From contig RPFO01000667.1 in assembly GCA_009746045.1 (NCBI GenBank), positions 4,407,362 to 4,469,361 on the forward strand: 62,000 nucleotides of DNA, read 5' to 3'. This DNA comes from Mesostigma viride (taxonomy: Eukaryota; Streptophyta; Mesostigmatophyceae; Mesostigmatales; Mesostigmataceae). The position numbers and the translations under genes are program-made. How positions within the stretch are numbered: position 1 is the stretch's first letter; each line of letters opens with the position of its first letter. Below are positions 18,715-29,540 of the stretch, piece after piece. The notes beneath the pieces were generated by a model that searched no databases, had not been told where the DNA came from, and saw only the letters and a list, made by a program, of their open reading frames with translations.

Positions 18715-21463
18715 TCAATATGAACATGAACCATAATAAACTGGTTCCCCTCGCTCATTTGCATCTTGCGAGTACGGCTGATGCCTTTTCCGCGATGGAG
18801 GGGCGGGGGGCGGGGGGCGGGGGGCGCTGCGAGCACGCATGCGTTCATCATCAAAGTTGCTGTGAGTCGTGAGACGAGTATGCTGAGTTGCTGCATAATG
18901 TCCCTCAGCATAATGTGGCCTATCTGGCTCCCTCATGGCGGCATAACGGTAAGCGCCCTGCAAGGGCTCACCGTGGGCCATATAATAGGAGTCATAAGGC
19001 TCGTACAGGCCATGCGATTCATCTTGCCAATCCAGCTTCCTTGCCTCATCGATCGCGGGTGCGCGCGTGCGCGGCTCTGGCTCATCTTGCCAATCCAGCT
19101 TCCTTGCCCCATCGATCGCGGGTGCGCGCTTGCGCGGCTCTGGCTCACGGCGTGCCGGCTGCCATTCTGCCCCCTGCATGCCGGTGAAGCCTTCACGTTG
19201 CCGCAATGTGGGAGGCGCAGCAGGAATGGTCGGCCGGTGAATCTCCGTGCCGCGGCTTGAGGTTGGAGCACATTCAACAGGCGTGCATGGCACTCGTTCC
19301 CTTTCCAAAGCATCAACCCTCTCCGTCAGGGATTTGACCTGTTCCTTCAGCTTCGCAGTCGCGGGGTTCTCTGGGGCGGCAGCCGGCTTTGCACGCGCTG
19401 CCAATGATGATTGGCACTTGGAAACCTTTGCATTCAAATCAGCGATCTGCATAGCCACAGACGGCGGCGCCTTCTTCCTCCCTTGCTTCGCTTGAAACCC
19501 CACCCAGTCCTTCAGCTCTGCGATTGCTGCCTGTGCTGCTTGCAACCCCTGAGTAAGGGGCGCTAGCCACTTTGCCGGGGGAGCTGCCGGGGGAGCTGCC
19601 GGGGGAGCTGCTGGCATCGCACTCTCGGACGGTGCTGACTTTGCTGCGCGAGGCGGCAGTGCCTTCCCGCCCTGGTATTCAAGCTGGCGTGCAGGGCGCA
19701 AGCTCCGCTGGCCCCCCCCCCCGCCGCCGTCGAGGCGCGCTTCTTGGGCTTGACGGGTGATGTTTGTTCCTCGCTGCCATCGTCACCCCCCCTTCCCCAT
19801 CATTGTGCTCCTCCTCCACCTCCTCTTCATCCTCCAGGTCATAGCTGGCATCGCCCCCGCTTTCATCTTCATCTTCATCTTCATCGGATGGAGCAGGCGG
19901 GACGACAGCGAGCACCTGAATTGTAAACATGCACGCATACAGAGATTGACATTTTACATCAACAATAATTAATGTTTTATGGTGCTTACAAATAGAGTGC
20001 TCCTGATGGTGTCTTCTAGTATGCACATTGATCATATGCGCCAGTGTGGTTTGCGCTCGGCTGCGGTTGGATTGCGCATGGCATGTTCTAGCATATGAAT
20101 GTCAACAATGCAAAACCGATCTGAGATACTTACAAGATAGCCCTGCCCGGTGGTCTTGTTGGTCGCGCTCCTTAACTGGTTGATGCGCGACTCCTGGCGG
20201 GTAAACACTGACGTGATGTCCGCCATGGCATCCGCCAAGGTAGTACTCGAATGGCAATGCAATTCGGCGGTGGCGGCAGGGTCAACCGTCAAGTTATATG
20301 GTCGGCACCACGCTACACGGATTTCACCGGAGGCGAATGAGGTAACCGTCCATTCTCCTTCCCCGCAGCTGTAAATGGGACGCACCAACGCCACAAAGGA
20401 CTGGTACTCATGGCCAGTGCTGGCTGCCCTCACACAAGCGAGTCCGAGGATGACAAGCCGCACAACGGTGTTGCCCGTGGGAGTGGCACGCAGGTCACGC
20501 ATTAGCTCAGGATCCGCATGACTGCAGATGTCACCGATGGAGAACGACGTCACCTTGGCGGTGCTACGAGAGCCAGCCTTTTTGCACGAAACATACAGCG
20601 GAGGCCAGTCACTCTTGGTGTCTAGTTGGGCCAGGGAATCCTTTTCATCAGACAGCGTGTAGAAGTTGTGAGCTCGTGTGATGTTGTGCTCTGGAACGGT
20701 TATCTGAGGAATACCGTTGATGAACCTGCTGTTGGTTGGAAAACCCTTGCCCACGTCGAGCATGTGAAGCACAACTGGCTTGGCCGCAGTAGCACCCCGG
20801 GATGCAATCGAGAGGCTGCCGGCTCCCTTCACGAGCACCCCCAAATATCCCAGATACTTGACGAGGCACTTGTGCGCAGCTGGGTCCTGCGATGCTGCCT
20901 GTTGCAATTCAACAGCAATAGCACAAGCAATGTCATGATTCCAAACGCCAAGAACTGCACTTAGTAATATTCCTTTGGTAAAATGCAATTCAAGAGCAAT
21001 AGCACAAGCAATGTCATGATTCCAAACGCCAAGAACTGCACTTATTGTAATATTCCTTTGGTAAAATGCAATTCAAGAGCAATAGCACAAGCAATGTCAT
21101 GATTCCAAACGCCAAGAACTGCACTTATTGTAATATTCCTTTGGTAAAATAACAACCGGATTTCCCCTGTCATAAATTTACCTGAGATTTCCCATCCGTT
21201 TTGGCTGTTTGCTCGGTTTCCTCATCCGAAGCACCGGAGGCATTCATTCTATGAAGTTCATTGACTGCTCCCCTGACGTACACGTTTGATGCCCTTTGCT
21301 TCTGTACTTCATCACCTACAGCGCCCACTGATACAGGGCCTGTATCCATTGTGTTCTCTTGCCCCGGTGGTGCTACTGCGTCCTGTTCACTGGCATGCTC
21401 CACATGTCCGGCATCCCCGCCATTGTTTTCAATACCTGCCTGCGGCTGCACGCCGCTAGCCAT
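18715..21463 (-). CDS. Gene A: spliced partner gene, acidic and coiled-coil protein
   Basis: Three exons can be joined in phase 0. Exon 1 is 21463-21182 (94 codons, Gly/Ala/Glu-rich, donor CAG|GTAAAT). Exon 2 is 20898-20134 (255 codons, acceptor GCAACAG, donor CTT|GTAAGT). Exon 3 starts at 19915 (acceptor ATTCAG). Exon 2 is a compact domain with Cys, Trp and Tyr but no family I know. Exon 3 opens with an Asp/Glu-rich tract, then Ala/Pro-rich and coiled-coil-like segments (L-K-E-Q-V-K-S-L-T-E-R-V-D-A-L-E) and a doubled R-K-L-D-W-Q-D-E motif. Two G-runs at 19,714-19,790 change frame, either indels or errors. Gene B starts 620 bp away on the opposite strand, so the two probably share a promoter region. 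Confidence 0.6.
20899..21181 (-). repeat. Intron 1 of gene A carrying ~82-bp tandem repeats
   Basis: A unit containing AATGTCATGATTCCAAACGC and GAACTGCACTTA…TAATATTCCTTTGGTAAA occurs three times (ending near 20985, 21067 and 21149). Its first copy runs into the exon 2 acceptor region. A unit length not divisible by three, together with the splice signals at both ends, supports intron rather than coding sequence. Confidence 0.65.
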
Positions 21464-21599
21464 TCTCAGCTATCCGGATTTCCGAACTACGCCAATACCT
21501 GGCCAGAATGGCTGAAAATTTCCACGAAATGCATCCAAGTGCACGAATTATTGAGTCGGTGGTGGCACCATGGCACGGAGTACAAATGGGTGGTGGCAC

Positions 21600-21860
21600 G
21601 CCGTGCCACCGGTGGTGGTGGCACGGTGCAACGGTGCAACGGTGCAACGGTGCAACGGTGCAACGGTGCAACGGCCAGTGATTGGCCCGTAGTTGATTTT
21701 GTGATATGCGCCTAGTAAAAATTGGCCGCAAATCTTGTGCCCACGTACGACCGGACGAATTTGCGGCCAATTTTTACTAGGCTGCATGTCAGCAAATCAA
21801 GAACGGGCCAATCACTGGCCGTTGCACCGTTGCACCGTTGCACCGTTGCACCACCAAATT
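21600..21860. repeat. Foldback with (GGTGCAAC)n minisatellite ends
   Basis: The left arm carries GGTGCAAC repeats, then GGCCAGTGATTGGCCCGT, then CCTAGTAAAAATTGGCCGCA. The right arm is the reverse complement: TGCGGCCAATTTTTACTAGG, GGGCCAATCACTGGCC, then GTTGCACC repeats. It lies in the divergent spacer between genes A and B and could form a long hairpin. Confidence 0.8.
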
Positions 21861-21888
21861 TTACTCCAGAATGCCCTGTCTTTGCATG

Positions 21889-22056
21889 TAAAGGATAATT
21901 ATGATAATGAACCAGCGATGGAAGCAAGGGGATAATGAACCAGCGATGGAAGCAAGGGGATAATGAACCAGCGATGGAAGCACCAGCGATGGAAGCGATG
22001 GAAGCGATGGAAGCTGGAGGGAGGGGGAGGGGGAGGGGGAGGGGGAGGGGGCGGCC
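21889..22056. repeat. Short tandem repeats and G-rich tract upstream of gene B
   Basis: About three 28-bp units (GGATAATGAACCAGCGATGG…) pass into a 9-bp repeat (GCGATGGAA) and then a (GGGGGA)n run at about 22019-22052. The G-run has enough consecutive G tracts for a G-quadruplex on the plus strand. Its position just before gene B makes a promoter role possible but unproven. Confidence 0.75.
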
Positions 22057-22083
22057 GTATAATATTACGCAGTTCCTAAAGCC

Positions 22084-25000
22084 ATGTATTATTACGCAGT
22101 TCCTAAAGCCATGAAGGGCCTGGGCATTATGGAGCCCGATGCGGGGGCGCAGGTTTTTGGAATGCTATTCTCGCTGCTTGTCCTGGTGGTCGTGTTGCTC
22201 GTCATGGCGAGACGAGGGCTCCGTCTTAGCGCTGCCGCCGTCTTAGCAAAATGCACCACGGATGCGTCCTGTGCTGCGGCACTTAGCAGGGACTGGGACT
22301 GTGGGTGTGGCCGCCATTGTTTGCGAAGCGTGCATTTCGAGGAGATAAGAGCGATGAGGACCGACATGTGGTCTAAGAAGCCTGCGGATCGGAAAGAGTT
22401 TATAAAGAACCAGCTTTTTCAGGCCGGCCAGCGAGAAACTGAAATTCCGGGGAGCTTGCGTCACAAACGCAGTCGAGACGAGGGCTTCCTTTTCGCAGTG
22501 GATGGCTACGTTACTTACCCAGCTGACAGGCATCAGCCAGAGTCGGCAACCCCGTTTCGGCATCGCATGTGTGAAGCCGCTTTCCGCCGTGCTTTGTATA
22601 TCAACCCCAATATGTGGCACGCGGCTGTCAAGGAGACAACCCGCCCTCGACCTTTGCCTGGCGATCGTGATTTGGAGTCCGGCTTGGGTAGCACTGCTGG
22701 ACGGCGCATTGGGGTATCCCGGTCATTGTCTGCCAAGATTGGGGAGGCCAAGGCGCTTTGTGAGCTGTGGATTCGGCGTTGGTTCTGCCCAGCAGTTGAG
22801 AAGGATCCCCGGGATGGCGCCAGCATCATTGAGCAACCGTGCAAGAAGACTTTATACTCGGACTACACTGCAGAGCAGCAGGACTACGGAACACCTGTAG
22901 TTAGCATTTCGCTTTTCAGGACAATTTTTGAAGCAGTGAGAGTAAGCATGCGAGTCCGGATTGAGAAATATCGCACGAAAATTATGGGTGAGTGCTCCCG
23001 CTGCCGGAAGTTAAAGGATGCCATCTTGTCTTATCGGACCACTGACCGGACCCGGTGGGAGGCTTTCAAAGAGAAGTTAGCTGATCACACCGACTTCTTT
23101 AATGGGGAACGGATGGCTTACCTGCAACGAAGGTTTGAGGGCGCCAAGCACTATTTTGTTTCCATAGTCATCGATGGTCTGGCGAAAATGAAGACGGCGG
23201 TTCCAACCAGGGGCAGCGCCTCGAAAGAGTGGCTTAGCAGCCGCAAGCTACATATACCCTACCAGCTGGTTTGCTCGATTTTGCACGGAGTGAGGACGTA
23301 CTTCTGGGTGATTATGCCTTGGGTAGCCAATTCTGAGGTTTCTGGTAATTCAGGGCGTGTCACTGCGACGCTGCTCACACACCAATTGTTGGAAGTGGTG
23401 GTTGAGCGACCATGGGAAAGGTCCCACAATCCTGAGATCCGCGAGTTTGGCCTTGCCACGACACTCGTCCTTCAAGTGGACGGGGGTGGGGACAACATGA
23501 ATAGCGAGCTATTGGGCTTTCTAGCGGTTCTCATTAACCGCCGTCTCTTTTCTCTCATCAGGGTGTGCCGCCTGCCCCCGGGGCACACCCATAATGACGC
23601 TGATCAGAGATTTGGTTGGTTTATCCGGTGGTACAACGGGATGAAGAACCGCGTGTCAGATCTCGCACCGGTGCTCATGCTGACATTTCAAGATGTGTTG
23701 CAAGGGCTGACGCGTGCCTTTGCACACTTCTACGAGCAAGGCCCATTCGGGAGCATGGCGACAATAAACCCACTGCCGCCATCTGCCAAGGTTGGTTTTC
23801 TTTAAAATACTATGAATTTCTTCCGGCTTCTTCTTGTTTTCCATATGTAGCATGCCATAGTTAACCAATAATCACCTTGCTTACTCGCCTCTTATTGCAA
23901 CTGTTTGTTCTATGCTTGTTGCTTGCAGCTCGTCAATGCAGCGCTGGACTTCACAACGTGGCTTCGAGGCTGCATAGACCCAGATCTTGGGCGTTGGGTC
24001 AAGTCTGCTGACGTGGTTATGGACGCGTCAACCAACCAACCTGTGGTGGAGCATCGGCCGGTCAGCAAGATATTTGATATCGAGCTATTCGGCCATCACG
24101 ATGAAGGTGCAGGGGCGGACGTTGGTGATGACTGCTTTTTGCGCTACCGACTTGCCACGGCAGAGGCGTTAGCTGATGTGCCCGCCAACTATTGGAGGCC
24201 TCTTGGGCCGAACGAGGAGCCATGCGACATGGTTACTGTCTCTTCGAAGCGTGTGAGTGATGGCAAAGAGCTCCGCGGCGTGCTAGTCATGGAGGCGACC
24301 AAGGCGCCCAAGGGCAGCCCAGGTGTTGCCGCGTTTGCGGATTGGGATGGCGATCGCGCAATCCGCCGTCATTGCTCTAAACTCAACCGAGTGTTTCCAG
24401 ACATCATGACGGATGCAAAGCAAGCAGAGCTCAACGAGGAGATCCGCGGCTTCCCCGCTGAGCCGGAGCAAGTGGAAGAAGAAGCGTCGGTGTTTGACCG
24501 CATGATCCAAGCTCTGACGGAGTGCAGGGAGCAGCAAAAACACAAGCCCCTCCCTTTTTGCCTCCACAGTGCAGGGGATCAGGCGGTGATGCGGGCTGCC
24601 CGTGCTTTGGAAGCGCCGCTGCACCCAATTATCAGCCATGCAGGCAACCGCCGGCACGAGGTGCAAACTGCCATTCACCGGGCGCGACGCGAGGCTGAGC
24701 GCCTGCCGGCCGCATCTGCCACGCCTGCCACGCTTGCCTCCAATCCTCCTACTGGAGTTGCCTCCAATGAGCCTGCGGATGCCACCGGTGGTGCACGGAC
24801 CATTGCGACTGCGGATCATATTTTTTCCGTAAATCCCGGCATTATCTCCCGTGGAGACTTTCTCATCATCAAGAGACCTGCGGTGACGTGCGGGGAAGGC
24901 ATGCCCTGGCCAGAGGAGCTCTTGGTGAAGGTCATGGATGCGTCTACTGTTCGTTCACGCGGGACTCTGACTGTTTCCGTGTTTTACTCACCCTCCTGGG

Positions 25001-25599
25001 AAGGGCAGTTTAACAAGCTCTCGCTCGCAGGCGGTGGGCCGGGCCTGACGGTGTCGGCATCGGAAATCATCGTTCAACACTGGACAGTTGGTGCATCAGG
25101 GCAGGCTGTCCACACTCCGTCGCTGACAGCAGCACGTAAGCTATCTCGTGCAACCCTCCAGGCCTTAGATGACCATCCACACGTGCACTTTGCTGGTTTT
25201 CAAACACAGCAAGCTGCTGCAGCGACGTCAAAAGCTGCATGTGCGGCACACTTTGTTGAGCACGGGCTGCACGCGCTGAAAGGGAGAAGGCTGTGCGCCT
25301 TGTGGGGTGCTGCCAAGACCCGTTTTCACGGGTGGGTCACAGAAGTACATGAGAATGGCGGGGCTTTGAAGATCGAGACGGTTTGGTCCGACGGCAAGGG
25401 AGCGACGTACACCACGTTGGAGGAAGTCTTAAAGTTCATCTGCGGGTGCCCTCATGCGGCTAATGCCTTTGGCCGCGAAAAGTTTTTTCAGGATGGTGCC
25501 GCGGCCGACGCTGAGACGGGGGCGGAAGAGCCCCAACTTTCTTTTGTTTGTGAGAGTAGCGAGAGTAGCGATGATGAGGAGGAGGAAGCATGGGAATGA
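22084..25599 (+). CDS. Gene B: putative DDE/RNase H-fold transposase, DUF7869-like
   Basis: Exons 22084-23790 and 23929-25599 join in phase 0 (donor CCAAG|GTTGGT, acceptor GCTTGCAG) into about 1,125 residues. The N-terminus has a hydrophobic stretch (residues about 24-42) and a Cys-rich segment. The core has I-V-I-D-G-L-A (D364), L-Q-V-D-G-G-G-D-N-M-N (D466) and P-P-G-H-T-H-N-D-A-D-Q (residues 498-508). This is the three-acid pattern I associate with DUF7869-type proteins, proposed transposases. The second exon has a beta-rich domain ending in I-C-G-C-P and an acidic Ser/Glu tail. Gene C at 45.99-35.26 kb is a broken homologue. A 27-bp duplication holding ACGCAG…ATG spans the start codon, so an upstream exon is possible. 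The family name is from memory. Confidence 0.7.
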
Positions 25600-25858
25600 T
25601 GGGGAATGTGTGAAAGCTTCGATAGGAGTAAAGGCGTCTCTTTGTCCTGTCAAGCATGCTAGTCTTGTTGCAAGAATGAAGCCCAACATGCCAACTGTCC
25701 ATGCATGGTCATGTTGCATAATGGTGGGCATAAGATACATGTGTTTGCTACTAGTGGCCATGTTTTACACGGAAATGGATTTACGTTCAGTATGTGATTC
25801 AATGACATGTGATTATTTTGGTTGATGCATGCAATATACCCCATGATAACCAATGCAC
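25600..25858. other. 3' flank of gene B
   Basis: AT-richer spacer after the stop of gene B, with no further frame of note. No clear TIR partner for the gene A/B unit was found here. Confidence 0.4.
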
Positions 25859-25859
25859 G

Positions 25860-26441
25860 TGCAAAGATGTGTGTTTATATGCAATTTGAGGTGCAACGGT
25901 GCAACGGTGCAACGGTGCAACGGTGCAACGGTGCAACGGTGCAACGGTGCAACGGTGCAACGGTGTCATGAGCATCTAGGTAACCCTTGCATGACCCATC
26001 CACCTACATAAAACCCATGGATAACAATTGCATGTGCAAAGGTGTGTGTTTATATGCAATTTGAGGTGCAACGGTGCAACGGTGCAACGGTGCAACGGTG
26101 CCACGGTGCCAAGGTGGCACGGTGGCACGATGCCACGATGCAACGGTGTCATGAGCATCTAGGTAACCCTTGCATGACCCATTACCCTAGATAGATCCCA
26201 ATGGATAACCATTGTATGTGCAAAGGTGTGTGTTTATATGCAATTTGAGGTGCAACGGTGCAACGGTGCAACGGTGCAACGGCGCCACGGTGGCACGGTG
26301 TCATGAGCATCTAGGTAACCCTTGCATGACCCATCCACCTACATAAATCCCATGGATAACCATTGCATGTGCAAAGGTGTGTGCATATATGCAATTTGAG
26401 GTGCAACGGTGCAACGGTGCAACGGTGCAACGGTGCAACGG
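25860..26441. repeat. 8-bp minisatellite (GGTGCAAC)n in ~150-183-bp higher-order units
   Basis: Four units start at about 25860, 26036, 26219 and 26369. Each reads GTGCAAAG-TGTGTG-TATATGCAATTTGAG followed by a run of GGTGCAAC and, in the first three, CGGTGTCATGAGCATCTAGG. Run length varies from five to ten 8-mers. The core is the reverse complement of the array at 9.7-10.1 kb. Confidence 0.9.
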
Positions 26442-26905
26442 CCGCCGACGAACTTTTTTTTCCTCAAAGACTTTAGTTGACCCTTTAAATGCATGAAAAT
26501 GCAACTTTCAAAAATGAAGTACAATTTGAAAAATGTAGTACAATTCCAGGTGTGCTTAGGGCATGTCGTTCCTCCCGTTAGGGGGGTGGTTTCCAGCGGC
26601 TGCTCATTAGGCCTTACGCCCCCGGACCGTCTCTCACAAGCCCAGGACCCTGGCATCACCAGCCCCACCTTAGAGGCTGGGATTTCCCAGCATTGAAACC
26701 ATTGTGGCAATAGGCCCTCTACCCTATACCAAGGCCTTGGCTTGGAAACTGCTTAGCCATGCAAGGCCCCGACCAGGGCTTGTTGTGTTTTTGTAGGAAA
26801 ATTTTATGGCATAGATATGCCCCCCTGGCTGAACCGAACTCTTTATTGCTTTTCCTATAATGCATCATACAGGATAAAAACAAAGGCGGTAAAACAGCCA
26901 GAATT
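26442..26905. other. No gene recognised
   Basis: A block near 26525-26560 resembles the reverse complement of 9565-9590. It also contains TCGTTCCTCCCGTTAGG, similar to the start of the RLE LINE 3' UTR (GGTTCCTCCCGTTAGGCG). The rest is unassigned. Confidence 0.4.
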
Positions 26906-26948
26906 TCAGCCTCGCCAGGCGAACATTCTTTGCTGAAAAAACTGGGCA

Positions 26949-27821
26949 ATGATGAAGAGCGCGCTCCTCCCACCAAGATTTGCTTCAGCCCCGAATCCTT
27001 CCCGAAACGCCCGTCTGGCCACAGGCCGAAAGATCGGGTCCGCTGTCAGGCTCCGTGCAGGCGACGCCCGGCAGGCGCCAGCCATAGGAGAAGGAACGGG
27101 CAACTCTCAGGCTATGGAGTCTGCCGCCAAGAATTAATTAATTAATTAATTAATTAATTAATTAATTAATTAATTAATTAATTATTTAATTAATTAATTA
27201 ATTAATTAATTAATTAATTAATAGCCGCCAAGAAACATGGGCCTAAATCCCCCCGTGGCGACACTGGCCTGGCCCGGGCCCTGTTCTTCGCAGCCCCTGC
27301 ATGCCGACTCGGGGCACACCGCTACTGAAGTCCGCAATGCACCCTTCGACGCTGTGGCATTTGCTAACGGCACAGCTAATGTGCAAACCCTTCTGACCTT
27401 GTCTACGCTGGACCTCGTGGCTCTGCTCACCGAGATTATGCAACAAGGCCGGCCCCTATGTATCGCCACGAAACTCCAGGAGCTTGAAGATCGTCGCCAG
27501 GCACAACAACGGGAGGCCACCGACCGCGCCCGCCGCGACTGCCGAGTGCATGGTGCTGCGTCGCTTCCCCCAGAAGCCAGGTGAGACGTCAACCACCCTT
27601 GCCGACGAGCTTAAGGACCAGCTCCTTACCCTCATGGGCCTGGTAGGTGAGGTAGAACTGCGTGGGTCACTGCGACCGCCTTCCCCACGTACTCACGGGA
27701 CAAGGCGGCTCCCCCACCAGTCCTGCTCACTTCCGTGAGGACAAGCAGCGGTTCCTTTCTCGTCGCAAGAGGTTGCACGGCCTCACCTGGACGCTGGACG
27801 ACGACCTGACCCCCGCTCAGC
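26949..27821 (+). pseudogene. LINE ORF1-like (gag-like) pseudogene, N-terminal part
   Basis: Frames at 26949-27137, 27237-27584 and 27484-27821 make one ORF1-like protein. It has a basic leader, a middle with L-T-L-S-T-L-D-L-V-A-L-L, an E-L-E-D-R-R-Q-A-Q-Q coiled stretch, and a C-terminal domain with F-R-E-D-K-Q-R-F-L-S-R-R and D-D-D-L-T-P-A-Q-Q. That last pattern is common in LINE ORF1 RNA-binding domains. The frame stops being coding exactly at 27822, where a 28-bp TIR begins, and resumes at 50230 with Q-R-R-D-L-W-P-E-Y. It also holds a (TTAA)n insertion and at least two frameshifts. Confidence 0.6.
27123..27234. repeat. (TTAA)n insertion with 11-bp TSD
   Basis: GCCGCCAAGAA at 27123-27133 is repeated exactly at 27224-27234, and between them lies only a TTAA/AATT run of about 90 bp with one imperfection. 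Removing one copy and the run restores an open frame (E-S-A-A-K-K-H-G). The TSD shows it was inserted rather than slipped. The same tetranucleotide ends the 3' tails of LINE families in this window, so it looks like a tail-only LINE insertion. Confidence 0.8.
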
Positions 27822-27849
27822 AGGGTGGTTTTACCGGATTAGGATACAT

Positions 27850-28351
27850 TTGCACGGCTTCAAATGTATCCTAAATGCACCATTGGCAAACATGGTTTCT
27901 GGACATGGTCAATATCATTCATATGTTTGGCAAGCATGATATGATCATGCTTGCCAAAGATGTTGTCTCTTTTCATATTTCACACATATATTATCCGCCT
28001 CGGCGTGCCATGCTTCCACGTTTGTTGTCTCTTTTCATATATTGTAAATATGATCAATAAAAATCCAAACATGACCATGTTGGAGACTTCAAGTGGAGCA
28101 TCATGATTACTGTTTTCACTTAATTACGTAACCCATTGTTCATGTTAACATGCATGGCATAATGAGCAATCCTATTGACCCCATGACTAATGGTGAAGTT
28201 AATAAAGTTACATCGTGGCACGTCACTATAGCATCAAGTTGCATCATTGTGCATAAAGTAGTTTAGCACTGAGTTGGCATGCCAACACCAGGTATACACT
28301 AAATAAATTAAAACCAGAATTGATAAACAACCCAGTATCCAAATACAGTAT
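27850..28351. other. Left subterminal region of the 22.4-kb element
   Basis: AT-rich with no gene. It holds inverted GGATACATTT/AAATGTATCC motifs at 27840-27870 and several ATGATCATG-type short palindromes. No coding frame of note. Confidence 0.45.
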
Positions 28352-28808
28352 CCATATATATTAATAATATAATTACTTACAGCAGAGTGAAATCACTCAA
28401 ACCAAAGCAAACGCCCAGCTATAAACCTCTATACAGAGCCATGTTAAATCTCTATACTACGATAAGACCAATGGAAACTCCTAACGGGAGGAACCTAATA
28501 GCCCTGCTGCACCGCAAAATCAGCCCGCGTACGGCGGAGCATGATGTCAGCCATGACCCGAGTCAGCGCCACCGACAAGCGCTGACGCCAATATGACGTC
28601 CAGGTCCGCGCCGACCATGGGGCCCGCTGGCCCTCCAGGTCCAGCCGGTCCTCCCGGAGCCGGCAACACTCCTTGAAGAAGGCGGAGGTCAGGGGCCCCA
28701 TGGCCCCAAACTCCTCCAGGACAAAGGGCACCACACGATGGTGCCCGACGTCGCCGTAGGCCAGGAGCTTGGCCCGCTCCGCCCGGTCCGCCGTGTAACC
28801 ATATATAT
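28352..28808 (-). mobile_element. RLE LINE fragment, 3' end only (first nested copy)
   Basis: Minus-strand copy of the last 437 bp or so of the RLE LINE (C-terminal codons plus 3' UTR), 28362-28798. It is flanked by CCATATATAT at 28352-28361 and 28799-28808. The 5' junction shares a few bases with the target, as expected for truncation by microhomology. Confidence 0.9.
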
Positions 28809-29540
28809 TAAAAATATAATTACTTACAGCAGAGTGAAATCACTCAAACCAAAGCAAACGCCCAGCTATAAACCTATATACAGAGCCATGTCAAAGCTCT
28901 ATACTACGAAGTACGATAAGACCAATGGAAACGCCTAACGGGAGGAACCTAATAGCCCTGCTGCACCGCAAAATCAGCCCGCGTACGGCGGAGCATGATG
29001 TCCGCCATGGCCCGAGTCAGCGCCACCGACAAGCGCTGACGCCAATATGACGTCCAGGTCCGCGCCGACCATGGGGCCCGCTGGCCCTCCAGGTCCAGCC
29101 GGTCCTCCCGGAGCCGGCAACACTCCTTGAAGAAGGCGGAGGTCAGGGGCCCCATGGCCCCAAACTCCTCCAGGACAAAGGGCACCACACGATGGTGCCC
29201 GACGTCGCCGTAGGCCAGGAGCTTGGCCCGCTCCGCCCGGTCCGCCGTGTAACCTGCCGTGAGGGAGGCCCCAGCCACGTGGCTAAGAGCCAAGGGCCGC
29301 GCCACCGAAACGTCAATAAGCAGATGCCGGCCACCCCCCTCAAAGTCCAGCACCACGATGTCAGGCCGGTGGTTGGGGGAATAGAAGGCAGCGCCATCCG
29401 CATCCTCGGACCGGATGTTCGCGTGGGGGAAAACCGACCGAATCATGGCGAGCACCACCGTCAGGAGGACAGTGTGCAAATACAAATACCAATTCTGATT
29501 CTGTTGGCCCCCCATGCAGGCATACTGTAACCATATATAT
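28799..29540 (-). mobile_element. RLE LINE fragment, 3' end only (second nested copy)
   Basis: Minus-strand copy of about 720 bp (28809-29530) covering the end of the endonuclease domain and the 3' UTR. CCATATATAT flanks it at 28799-28808 and 29531-29540, so it entered the same 10-bp target as the neighbouring copy. About 8 bp of filler (TACTGTAA) sits at its 5' junction. Confidence 0.9.

Noticed and set aside
22144-22212. Membrane protein call for gene B from its N-terminal hydrophobic stretch
   Set aside because: A single short segment beside a duplicated start; the rest of the protein has transposase-type motifs.
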